Below, piece after piece: positions 53,125 to 64,000 of a DNA stretch of 64,000 nt. Source of the stretch: Druceiella hillmani. Its lineage: Eukaryota > Arthropoda > Insecta > Lepidoptera > Hepialidae. The translations under genes were made by a program, and so were the position numbers. The notes under the pieces are model-generated. The model saw only the letters and a list, made by a program, of their open reading frames with translations, searched no databases and was not told where the DNA came from. Numbering within the stretch: position 1 is the stretch's first letter; each line of letters starts with the position of its first letter. The stretch lies in NCBI GenBank assembly GCA_039881145.1, contig JAYKKI010000052.1, positions 12,961,001-13,025,000 of the forward strand, read 5' to 3'.

Positions 53125-54589
53125 GAAAGGCCGAACGAAATATTGGATTCTTTTTGTCATTTGAATACAATTTTTTCCATTATTTTCGTACGGTAGTTCC
53201 AGAAATATGTTTAAAACAAATATATGTTTCTTTACCTTTCCGCAACTCCTGAAGTAGAAATTGTAAAAGAACAACGTCACTAAAAGATTCCCTCATTATT
53301 ATTCTAGAATTGTACCTAGAATAATTATTCTAGTCTACTGGAAAACTAGAATAATGATTCTAAATCAAGAATGAAGAATATGAAAAATAAGAGCTTTTTC
53401 TCGTCTCAAGAATTGCCGTTTTTTTATAAATACTACCATAATAGCCACCTGACGATAATAATATTTCTTCTACTTAAATTGAATATATTTTAATGATACG
53501 GGATATTATTCTGCTTCCCCAATTATTTAATATTGTCTTTCTGTGGTTTATTTCCGTTCAGTTTTCTTTACAATTGCTGTTATGGATGAAATTAAAATTT
53601 GTGTCATTTTTAACAAAAATTTAATCGTAAAATTAATGCATTATAGAAAGCATGCAAGCTCAAGAACATACTAGCAATATATCACGCACGAATATACTGC
53701 AATTTATTGATTGAAATGCAATAACCAGCCCCTTATTCGCCGAATGCCGAACATAATGTACTGTAGACGGCTATAGATATCCATTCCTCTTAACGCATGG
53801 TTAAACAAGTAAAATAAGTTGATAGTTATGTCAAAAGAAAGTTGAATGGCTTGCGCAAAACACAAAAAAAGTTGGAAATGGGACACAAAATGAGCTAAAG
53901 AAACGCCAAAAAGGAGCCTGCATCTAAATGTCTCTATTGAACTTAAGCCAAAATTACCGAATTCTCAATTGAACTGTTCTCTGTAGTAAATAATTGATCC
54001 GACGCAATAACATAACAGTTCATTACTATGGTTGGATCCGAAAGTTTTAATTTGAACTTGGTAAATTTTACTATTGACTTTAGATTGTGTTGTACAGATT
54101 CGACAAAAAGAGTATCTATTATTCATAAACGTAATCAAATCGAGTAGAAAATGTGACATAAACTGTTATAATCGTTTTTAGTTTAAATTTTATTGTGATC
54201 TGTCTCTATACAAAATTTCCGTTGCATACCGTAGTTTTATAAGCAAGAAGTTTAAAAGTTATGACGGTGTTTTTACGCAAGCAAGAGTATACGTGATATC
54301 TTTCACACATTGATATAGTTCACGTCAATGCACGAAAAATGGTTATTCATCGAGGTTGCCAGGTCGCTTGTTAACGTGCAATTAACTCTTTTTCTCCACA
54401 GCTGCTGTCATTTTATATATTCATGCTTTCATATGAAGAAGCTAATTTATATGTTTACTACAAATTCGTTTCAAATTCAAATTTTGGAAACTAGTGATTC
54501 TGATATATAAATGTAACATTGGTTTCGTTAAATTAGGAATAATATAAAAAAGTGACTTATTTACTACTTTCAGGTTAAATGTGTAAAAA

Positions 54590-54673
54590 AACGGTATCTG
54601 AACCTAAAGAAGCTGTAAATATGTAAGTTAATAAACTTACATATAAACAGCTTCTTTAGGATCAGATACCGTT
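54590..54673. repeat. 40-bp-arm palindrome private to this unit
   Basis: Arms 54590-54629 and 54634-54673 are reverse complements with about three mismatches around a 4-nt loop (aata). The right arm (cagcttctttaggatcagat) is present in units 1 and 2 and in the A1 unit, but the left arm is new here. Confidence 0.95.
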
Positions 54674-54948
54674 ATTTCATGAAAACGTTTGAATTTAATC
54701 TGCATGAATAATACTTTCTGATGTGTTATAATGCTTGAATTATCAACGTCAAATAGATAACCATCACCCTAAGTTTGAAACCATCAAGTAAGGTTTTCTA
54801 AGTTATGATCAAATTAATTAATGTCTTTTAATATTAACATGCTAGAATTATTCCACATAAAATATTGCACAAAATCCCTTATTCTTTGAAATATTTCTTC
54901 TTTTTTATTTGAAGATATATTTATAATTTGAACTTTTCATAAAACAAA

Positions 54949-55245
54949 CTAAAAGGGGAAAGTGACACAAAAATTTAAAAGAATGTGATAAAAACCTAAT
55001 CTAACTACTATATTAAAAAACATATTTTCCTTTATACCTTCAGGGAAAATAAACAAAATATATCTCTCACAAAGCGTCAATCTCAACTCATTAGTCTTTT
55101 CTAGTGCCCATTTCTCGAAGCTGAGTTTCAAAATAGGTCTAAAAGAGTTTTGTACAAGAAAAATTGCTTTCCTTTGAATTAAACGAGATTCTGAGATGTT
55201 TCTAATTCCATAAAAAGCCTTATTTGCGGGCATAATAATATTCAC
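54949..55245 (-). pseudogene. Minus-strand open frame of 98 codons, unit 3 copy
   Basis: It is the counterpart of 41824-42300 with few residue changes over the first 75 codons, then a shift of frame (GFYHILLNF). No family is recognised. Confidence 0.3.
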
Positions 55246-58200
55246 AAAAAATTAACACCATGCGCGATCTAGCTACTAGAATTGATGGTAAAGCTGAGAC
55301 TTCATAAATATACATTTGAAATATTTCTATTTATTTTTTTGTAAATGTAAATTAAAAACGTCACTACTTTTAAATCCCTTTAAGTACAAAATTTTATGTA
55401 TTAAACTGAAAGCCCAAAAGTAATCAGCAAAATAACTCTAATATTTCTAACAATGTATAAATGATTTCCAGATTGCCTATTTTTCAATACAAATTTAATT
55501 ACCCTCCACCCACCTTTCAAAACAACAATACCCATTGTGTAATAAAGTTGTTTTGAAAGATGGGGGAGGGTAATTCTGGAATAAAAATTCGATTACATCA
55601 CTTAAAATAATAATACTATTGAATATACCATTACCAATATTTATGCATTAAGTTTATTTTATATGATCACATTTTTCCATTCCGTTATAGAAATATTTGT
55701 ATAGAGTTCATTAAAATTTCAATTGGAGGGTATAGTATAATTCAATGTACATTACATAAAATAGTCCAGTCGATAAGGAAAAAAAATCAAAATTACTCGT
55801 AATAATAAAACTTAATGCCTGATGCAATTTCCAACCTATTACGTAACTGCTATATATCATAAAAAAGCTCCCAATAAATCTGTAAAAAGAGCTTAGGTTA
55901 TAAATATTACTGTGGCATAAAACGTACTAAATTACACATTCAATTGAGATAGAAAGGAATGATACACTTTTGTCCGGAATGAATAAGTTATTAGGAAAAT
56001 ATTTCATGTTATGTTCAAGATTATCTAAGTTGGAGCTTTTATTAGATAAAGCTCCTCGAAAAGTTCGGCCGTATCCGTGTCAGGGATAAAGCTCTCATAT
56101 TATAAAGTTGCCTACGCACGTGTTTTTTTAAAGACCGCCTCCGTTTTGTTTTATCATTTTATTACATTTCAATAGATTATGCGCGCAAATATTTTTACGG
56201 GAAATCGTGAGAATATTGATGTGGCGGTTAAAGAGAGTTGGGCTATCGGTCGTTATAAACAGAGGCATGAGTTCAATTAATATGATATTTTTAAATTACC
56301 ATACCTGAAAAGAAAAAAAGAAAATATTTAAAAAACATTCACATGGCAGAGACAAGTCTTTTGTTCATGAATTTTCTGTTTGTTAGAGTTATTTTTGCAG
56401 AAACTTTTGACGTGGAACTTAACATAGCGATAAAGCGTCTCATATGCTTCATCGCTGTATCAGTTGTATTCAAATGTATTTCAATTTTTAATACTAAAAG
56501 TAGAAGTATTGAAAAGTGTAATCTCAACTGAAAGAGACGATAATATTAGAGACGCATTTGAAAATTTTCCCAAAAATATATCATCCGTTTTCGGTTCGAA
56601 AACTGCTAAAGTCAATATTATGGAACCCTTTTCCATGTTACTAAAAACTTATCTTTAGTCTAATGAAAAACTAGACAAGTGACTCTTTGTCTCATTATTT
56701 CTTAGAAATACGCGGTATGTTAGAAGTACCATACATTTCTTATATTATATTCGCGTAGATAAGAATAATATTAATATTTGCAAACAGCATAATGGAACTA
56801 CTGATGGTATTACCTACTACTGATGGGAATACCTGAAGTTTGCAGAACCTGCTTAATGCGAGTTCTGCGGATATATATCTGGTTCTTTCATTTTTCAGTA
56901 CTCCTGTCAATAATAGAAACAGTCAATAATGTTGGATTCTAGTCGTCTGTACCTACGACGTTGCTGAACTTTTTGTAATTTTGACTATTTTACAACAATT
57001 ATCTTTATTTTGACTAAATTTGAATTTATTTTATTTTCCAGCAAGTTTATTGTATTTTCCAAATTAATCGTTACTTGTTTCTGTTCTTTTCAGCTTTATT
57101 TATGCTCAGTTTTTGCCACATTCGCTGTCATATACGAATTGAACATTTATGTAATTTTTTAATATAAATAGGGAAATATGTTACTTTGTTCATTGGGTCA
57201 TTCGAGAGGAACTAATTGTTATAACAGTGTACTAAAGGCGATAATTTAAACGTTAATTCTCAAGCCATGCATAACCTTATTAAAGTTACATGGAGATATC
57301 AAAACAAAACGCCCAGGAAAAGTATCAAACGGATGTCAACGAGAAACGTGCTTTCAAACGTTCTCTGTTTTTAAACGTTCTCTCTATTAAATGGGGATGA
57401 CCATAAAAGAAATCTAATTAAATTTTTTACCTATAATAAACATCTATGTTATTCGACAATCACAGTTAACAGTTCGTTATTTTAGTTGAATCCAGATGTC
57501 TTAATCTGCGCAGGATCTATTTTATTTTTATGTATATGTTGGGATATACAGAGTATAAGAAAAAGCTTATCTGTTATTCGTACACGTAATTCTCTGCACT
57601 CAACTTAGAAATTAGTTGGGAAACTTATGAAAGTTTTCAGCGGTTTTTAAAAGATCCAAATGAGAATCAGGATTTCAATGAATAAATTTACAGCTTTTTA
57701 CAGAAACAAGCTTTGAAACAAGTTTGATGCAGAAAATGCATAGTATTAATAATGGACGCGTTTTTGGATACAAACTATACACAAATAAGCAGAAACTAAC
57801 AATAACGTGTCTGTTATTCATACAGATGATTCTGCACCAAAATGAATCGAAGATGTCAAGGAACTATATGAAAATCCAACTATTTCTGAAACATCATTGT
57901 CACGTTTGTTATTTTAATAAAAAAAATACATTTCGTTACACTAACACGCTTTAAATATACTCATATTGTTGCACAGAACAACCCGTGTGAAGAATAGATG
58001 TGGTCTTTGTACATAAAATATTCACATTATGGATGTTCGCAATACGACAGAAGTCGCTAAACATATCATATATGAGGAAAATAAAAAGAATGTAAATAAA
58101 CATTTATTACGTCTATTTCAATAAATATATTTTTGGGAACGAAGAAAAATAACGTTTCACACAAGTTAAAACGATTTCCTCAATACAATCGGTTGGATAT

Positions 58201-58324
58201 TGCGATCAGTCACGACTGCGCCTAATTTAACACGTTTAATACTTTTTTTTAAACAAAAAACAAACACGTTTTATAAAACAAACACGTTAACTTCAAAATT
58301 AAAAAGATTTTTCAATGAATATTT

Positions 58325-58685
<361 letters not shown>

Positions 58686-58839
58686 ATTGTTTTAATTGAT
58701 AATTTCGAATAATCGTTTATTTCTTGTAACCATAAACTGAATTGGATAAACAAGTTGCAATTGTTAAATATGTAATCACCATTTAGGCTTATACGAGTAT
58801 ATGCCATTAAAAAAAAACTCATCGGAACTTGCACAAGTT

Positions 58840-59490
58840 AGGTATTCTACGTCATGTAAAATTGTTTTTGCTAGCAAACTGCAATAATTTTATTTGGGAG
58901 TTAAAATGAAATGCTAACATTAAGAATATTTTCGAATTTTTCAAGTTCATTGTTAAAATATTATAAGTCGTAAGTGATTTCAAAGCCTGATATTTCGGAA
59001 ACGAAACCCAAAACGTAGAATATAAAATGTAACCAATGATGAAACTACCCAATGTTATCAGTGGATGAAATCCGCAAAAAAAATTTTGGTCTAACGTTTC
59101 ACATGATTGCCACTTTTTGCTTTTATTTGTTACACGTTTAGTGAGATAATAACTACCATCATTGATATATGTAGAAATAATCATATCGCTATATAAACTA
59201 ACAAATAGGTTTGTTATCTATATGTGTTTACATGTTAATTTAAATAATAACAACTGACTAAATTTTGAACTAATCTGTGATTTTCTCCTTTACAAATATA
59301 ACATTGCTTACATAAATAATACGAAGAGAAGTGAAGAACATGCCCTGTCCAAGTCGTGTCAAAGTGATTACTTTTCAATATATAATTTTTTTTAGTATTT
59401 GCCGGACCTTCAATCAAACACCGTCATTTTAAGAAATCATTTAAATTTCGTCCTTTACTTCCACCTCCCGCCTGGCGGATTCAACGTTTA
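58840..59490. other. C-like fragment then private sequence
   Basis: 58850-58990 matches 44650-44790. From 59000 to 59490 no match elsewhere in the window was seen. Minus-strand frames at 58852-59184 and 59235-59417 have no recognised domain. Confidence 0.45.
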
Positions 59491-59720
59491 AATCGCTTTA
59501 TTCTAAATTTGAAATTATAGAGGTCAATAAAAACAGATCATTCTGAATTTGAAATCAACAGGGTCTAATATAAAAGCGTCATTCTAAATTGGAAATTATC
59601 AAGGTCAAGTAGAAAAGCGTCATTCTGAATTTAAATAATCAAGGTCAAGTAGGAATGCGTCATTCCGAATTTTAATTAATCAATGTCAAGTAGAAAAACA
59701 TCAGTCTGATTTTTAAATCC
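59490..59720 (+). repeat. Minisatellite, unit about 40 bp, five copies plus a partial
   Basis: The unit reads aggtcaagtagaaaagcgtc followed by attctgaatttaaataatca. Units start at about 59521, 59560, 59602, 59642 and 59683. Sister C copies lack it. Units vary in length and sequence, with no unique spacers. Confidence 0.9.
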
Positions 59721-59759
59721 TACAATTAAATTTTGTTAAAGGCAACAAAATTAAAACTG

Positions 59760-62700
59760 CTTCACGTTTGAAGTTTAATTACGCTAACGTTCAAAATGAT
59801 TAATTTCGTTTTATGATAATATTGTACCTTTACTGCATTTATTTGAAATATTATACCCTCGGCGATTTATAGAGTTTCTTATAATTTGAGCCTTTAATGA
59901 AACAAACAACAAAGAAAATCTGATGCCATAATAAAAAGATGAATAAAAAATCAAACTTGAATAAAATTCCAGCTTGCAAATACTTTTGCCATTTGCGTCT
60001 ACGGTTACTAAATGAAATGTAGTGTGTTAATGTTGATTTTACACAGGTTAAAGATATTAATTTTATGACTAAACTAGCTATTTCACCTGATACCTCAAAT
60101 GGTTCCAAAATTATAACCATGTCGATATTGAATTCCGTGAAACACGTCTATACTATTTTTTGAGACTGTACACACACGTGTTGCATAACCCGTGCCGTAT
60201 ATCTAATGGATGTGAAATATTCGTTAATATACATTGAAATCGCTAAATCTTTCTGTACAGGACCATACAATTAATTTAATCTACGAATACTACCTACTCT
60301 ATTTTTCAGTATCAAAATAAAATCCACAGGATTCAGTTTATGGCGCAATAGTAAAACCCTGGTGGTACACAAAGTTAGTTTAATAAAAAGATTTTATTTC
60401 GATAACTCATATTAACATTTGATCTCGATATTAATGGAGATCTCTATACGAAATATGTAACTGCCAAATGTCATTTATATTGGTCTAAAACTGCAGAAAA
60501 TTTAGACAGGGACGAACAGGCAAAAGCATATAACGCAACTATGAAGTTTCCGCTATCATACTTTGAACTTACAATGATATTCTACAAACTTGAAACTCTC
60601 AAACTTTACCCAAACAATTTTTCAAATTCTCTTCCTTAAGTAGTTACTAAGAAAAATCATTGTGGGTATAACAATCTGTTGTTTGGCTTCTGGTAATTTC
60701 CTAGGTTGTCAACATCGAATAAAATATTTTAGTGATTGTTGATTACATCAACGAGGTCACGCGAAAGCTCACATATAGTTTGATTAGGTGATAAAAAACC
60801 AATAAAACGTGTATTAAAAACTTAAATTTCAAATTGTTAAAATAAAAGGGTTCAGATAAAAAAAATGTACGTTTGTAATTGGTTTATATTATTATTAGCA
60901 ATATTAACTAGTTTCGTTTTTTTACAACGCTCAGTATAAAGATTAATTAATAATTGAGGAAGCGACTTGTAATTAAAAGTTTATCTCAAAATTAAAATAA
61001 TAGTTTTGAAGATTCTAAGCGACCCGAAAAAAGGAGCGCTATAAAATTACGTATTAATTTTTTAAATTATTAAACTATATATAGAATAAAACATTCTATC
61101 CAAAAACAAAATCTAGAAATTGGTAACGTTTCGTCTTTTTGTACTAAATTTAAATATTTTTAATATATTCGGATTTAAAAATTCAATTTCATATATCAAG
61201 AATTCAATTTTTTTAATATAAAATGAGCCTTATAGCAGTGTTCATTTTGATGTAAATCGAAAGACCGTCTGAAATTTTAATATATGAAAATAATTTTTTA
61301 AAAATTAAATTTTTATATAACAAATAGCTCTTCGATCAACATACAGTTATCTAATTAACCCTCCGATCCGAAAATTCTAAGAATTTACATTATACGGCGT
61401 ACAGGAATTAAAATTATTTAATTAAAATTAATAATATTTTAATTGAAGTCTCTCATAGAGACATTGCAGGATATAGTTTCATTACTTATTCCAAAATAAA
61501 TCAAATGAAACTAGAATTAGCAATTATAAAAACTAACAACGAAAAAACCGAACAGTAAACATTACAGTAAAACCACGGTTTCGCCTCGTGTACAATATGT
61601 TTTTAATTTTCATCTCTATATAACACTGACGCCACAATAACGTGACAATGACGCCTCTTTATGTTAAGGGGGTAATTATTTAAGTGATTATTTAAAACAA
61701 TTGATAAAACATTTTATGTACATCAAAAACGTTTAACTGACTAAAATTTTTTAAAACAGCTATTTTACGTGATTTTAAAATATTTTGAGGTAAGAAAAAA
61801 TCTGTAAAGTACGCGTAGAACTGGTACTAAGAGGGTTTCGTATACATTTAGGCACTTATAAATATTTAAGGGTACGTGGTAGTCTAATTATGTTATTTAC
61901 AAACACTAATTTTTTACAACGCTTAATATATTACCTACTACATGTTTTACAGGTGCACAAACATAGCGCGTATCTGAAAAATTACTAGATCTAGGATAAT
62001 TAATATAGTTTTCTTGTCAGATCTTTTTGACACTATTTTTTGTAATGATTTTTAGTTCAGTAGCTTAAGAAATAAAGGGAGGAGGAGAGAAAATGATCTT
62101 TTTCATATATTTTTTAAAATATCTTTTTAAATGTGCAATTTACATTATAAACAATTTGTGCGAAACATTTTTTCATTTCAAATTATGAAAAAAAATTTTT
62201 GTTGTACAACCGGTCATGAAACGTCACAGTATCTGCCGTAATGTTACAATTTTTTTACGGTTCAGTCCGTTATTCTCTGGATTAGCAAAAAATTAACATA
62301 CTATATATATAATGAAGTTATCACGAACATAGATGCCATTAATTATATACTTCCAGTACAAAAAATACATACGTATTACACATTGCTCTATAGCATGTGA
62401 TGGAACAATCGTTCGAAGAACAAACTGTATGATAGATATGATGGCAAGCATGAACCTCCCTATCACCGACGATATTAATTAGTCCCGTGGGATGAGGGCG
62501 GGAGGTTGAGGAAACGAGTCGTCCGCCTCGTAATAGCCTCCACCCCCCCCCCGCGGGATTATTTGTTGAGGATATTAACACAATATCTACGAGCGTATTA
62601 ATTCGCGTACCCTCTGCTACGTATATACCGGTAATAATAACCAATGTTTTTAAAGGGTCTTATTTAAAAAATAAACGATCCTTCATAGTTTAGCCCAGCT

Positions 62701-63180
62701 GTACGTTTACGTGACCTATTTACAACTAATCATGTTTAATAATTATTTGTTGAAAATGTTAATAAAATGTGCACAGACCCCTAAAGTCGTATAGCCTCCA
62801 CTGCGTATATATAGTAGTAATAAGAACCAATATTTTTATAGAGCCTTGTTTAAAAAATAAACGGTCCTGGACAGCTTAACTCGGCTGTGTGTTCTTCGTT
62901 TATGAGACCTATTTTCGAGTAACCAAATACATCTGTAAAATAGATTAGTATGTGATATTGTTTAAAAAATACACTTTGTTTATAAATGTTGCTGTACAAT
63001 TAAATACTACAGAGGACAAAACTGGGATGTTTGGCGGTAGTTTACGGCAAGATATATTGTATGACAATTTTTGTCAAACTTCTCATAACTCCGAGCATCT
63101 TAGTGAGATCTTTGTATCGACGCTTCATAAAAACGATATTACTTCTATAACATAGAACGATATACAGCGTCAATTATGTG
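59760..63180 (+). repeat. C-type segment, copy 3
   Basis: It matches 14030-17310 and 32340-35640 (gcgatttatagag at 59862, cagggacgaacagg at 60507, ggaggttgaggaaacg at 62500). The minus frame at 62339-62644 lies in a conserved GC-richer part but is not open in the sisters. Confidence 0.8.
62543..62552. repeat. Homopolymer of about 10 C
   Basis: A run of 10 C where the sister copies have agcctcccgc (16833) or agccccccgc (35017). Local expansion. Confidence 0.9.
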
Positions 63181-63434
63181 ACTTATTTACGTGTAAAATG
63201 AATGTTTACCTAGAAACCACCATTGTGCTTTGCGGATGCTAAAAATGAAACGAAAAAAAAACTATGGTACATTCTCTGTCACAGATTGTATTTAACTTCT
63301 TTTGAAACCAATTCAGGATAATCGTATTACTTCGCAATATGAATAGGACTGGTCAACATATACTTGATTATTTGCTATTTTAGAAATTATTGGTGTCGAT
63401 TAGTTCCACTGTGGGAGGCAGTCAAATTGTGCTT
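63180..63434 (+). repeat. Fragment like 37250-37310
   Basis: tttaacttcttttgaaacca and ttcgcaatatgaataggac match the right arm of the inverted repeat, same strand. Nothing else is recognised. Confidence 0.5.
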
Positions 63435-63685
63435 CAAGTTCTAAATCCGTACGCCGAAATAGACTCTTTGAAAAGTTCTCCGAGTGTTTCGATAATTGTT
63501 GTTTGGTGTTTCTGATGACAATAAAAAATATTCGTACATTCTAAAATAAACCTCGTCTTCGAAATATCGTATTCATTTCCGTATAGTACTTGAGGACGTA
63601 CCACCCTTTTGGGTCTGCCTGTTTCATCAAAGAGTATATTTATTTCTAGAGTATATAACAGGAAATAGTTTGAAATTTGTTTCAT
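63434..63685 (-). pseudogene. Possible gene fragment, unrecognised
   Basis: The minus frame reads ETGRPKRVVRPQVLYGNEYD, then continues to a stop after AYGFRT. The other two minus frames are also largely open here (one gives YFEDEVYFRMYEYFLLSSET), so the true frame is uncertain. Composition is less AT-rich than its surroundings, and no sister copy is seen in the window. It could be a transposon-derived fragment. Confidence 0.25.
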
Positions 63686-64000
63686 TTTACTGACTTAAAG
63701 ATTTCCGTAGGGAAAGCATTTATAGACTATTATAAATTTAACTTGACTTTTCATAAAAAATACAAGAACACTCAATTGGATGAAGATTCCAACAAAATTG
63801 TTAAGGGTCTTAATTTTTCAATAGCTATGTAGAGTATTTTATTCTTGTAACACCTGAACCTAACATTATAAAAGCTTTTACCGGTCTCATTTACTCATTA
63901 ACTTTTATTAAGTTGTATATCCACTTTGCGAAATATTGAGATATAGAGGGCACATCTCTCTTTCTAATTTGTTACCTGTAAAAATTATAAAACTATATTC
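63686..64000. other. Unassigned AT-rich sequence
   Basis: No repeat match, gene or RNA was seen. Confidence 0.4.

Larger units (their letters stand above)
50968..57500 (+). repeat. Tandem unit 3 of the 6.4-kb array
   Basis: It has the same order as unit 2, offset about 6.35-6.46 kb. Its right end continues into the segment missing from unit 2, so it is the most complete unit. Confidence 0.9.

Noticed and set aside
58852..59184. 110-codon minus-strand frame
   Set aside because: There is no recognisable domain, part of it lies over repeat text shared with 44650-44790 where it is not open, and composition is as AT-rich as the surroundings.
59490..59720. CRISPR-like array of 40-bp units
   Set aside because: The units are contiguous and variable with no unique spacers, and the DNA is clearly eukaryotic. 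It is an ordinary minisatellite.
62339..62644. 101-codon minus-strand frame over a GC-richer patch
   Set aside because: Matching text at 16680-16930 and 34850-35100 has stops and indels in this frame, and no domain is visible.

Overview
The window looks like nuclear DNA of an insect. It is very AT-rich (well over 70% A+T by eye) and full of (TA)n and (CA)n microsatellites. It carries a mariner-type transposon, a decayed non-LTR retrotransposon tail, and a short GC-rich motif of a kind common in moth and butterfly repeats. Lepidoptera is my best guess, held loosely. I see no intact host gene, rRNA, tRNA, operon or CRISPR array. Most open frames are short chance frames in AT-rich DNA or runs of Ile-Tyr from (TA)n.

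The dominant content is one family of complex tandem repeats. A base unit of roughly 3-3.7 kb recurs in divergent forms across nearly the whole window. One block of it (the one reading gctttatttc...cagttttc, at about 4480, 8930, 12580, 19960, 26050, 30680, 39480, 47000, 50480, 53400 and 56930) appears eleven times. The variants, which I call D, A, B and C, are arranged in higher-order repeats. Repeat 1 is D-A-B-C at about 2120-19250. Repeat 2 is D-A-B-C at about 19370-36960. Repeat 3 is at about 38400-63180, and in it the A-B part has been further amplified into three roughly 6.4 kb units (40532-44480, 44480-50967, 50968-57500) before C resumes. The first 2.1 kb is an inverted copy of 36890-38440.

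Insertions interrupt this framework: a 1266-bp mariner-like element (28117-29382) with a transposase broken by one in-frame TGA and a 3' frameshift; a badly broken minus-strand fossil of an uncharacterised insect protein family (about 3062-3930); a fold-back element (23875-24086); a retrotransposon tail (about 20090-20340); and an approximately 620-bp GA/CT-rich insertion (1175-1795). Several copies also carry private perfect or near-perfect hairpins that are absent at the same place in sister copies.

Two blocks inside the repeat look coding-like, one on each strand. They are conserved between copies, but stops in some copies argue against active genes. All homology statements come from reading the sequence against itself by eye, so boundaries are accurate to a few tens of bases at best unless exact arms are given.
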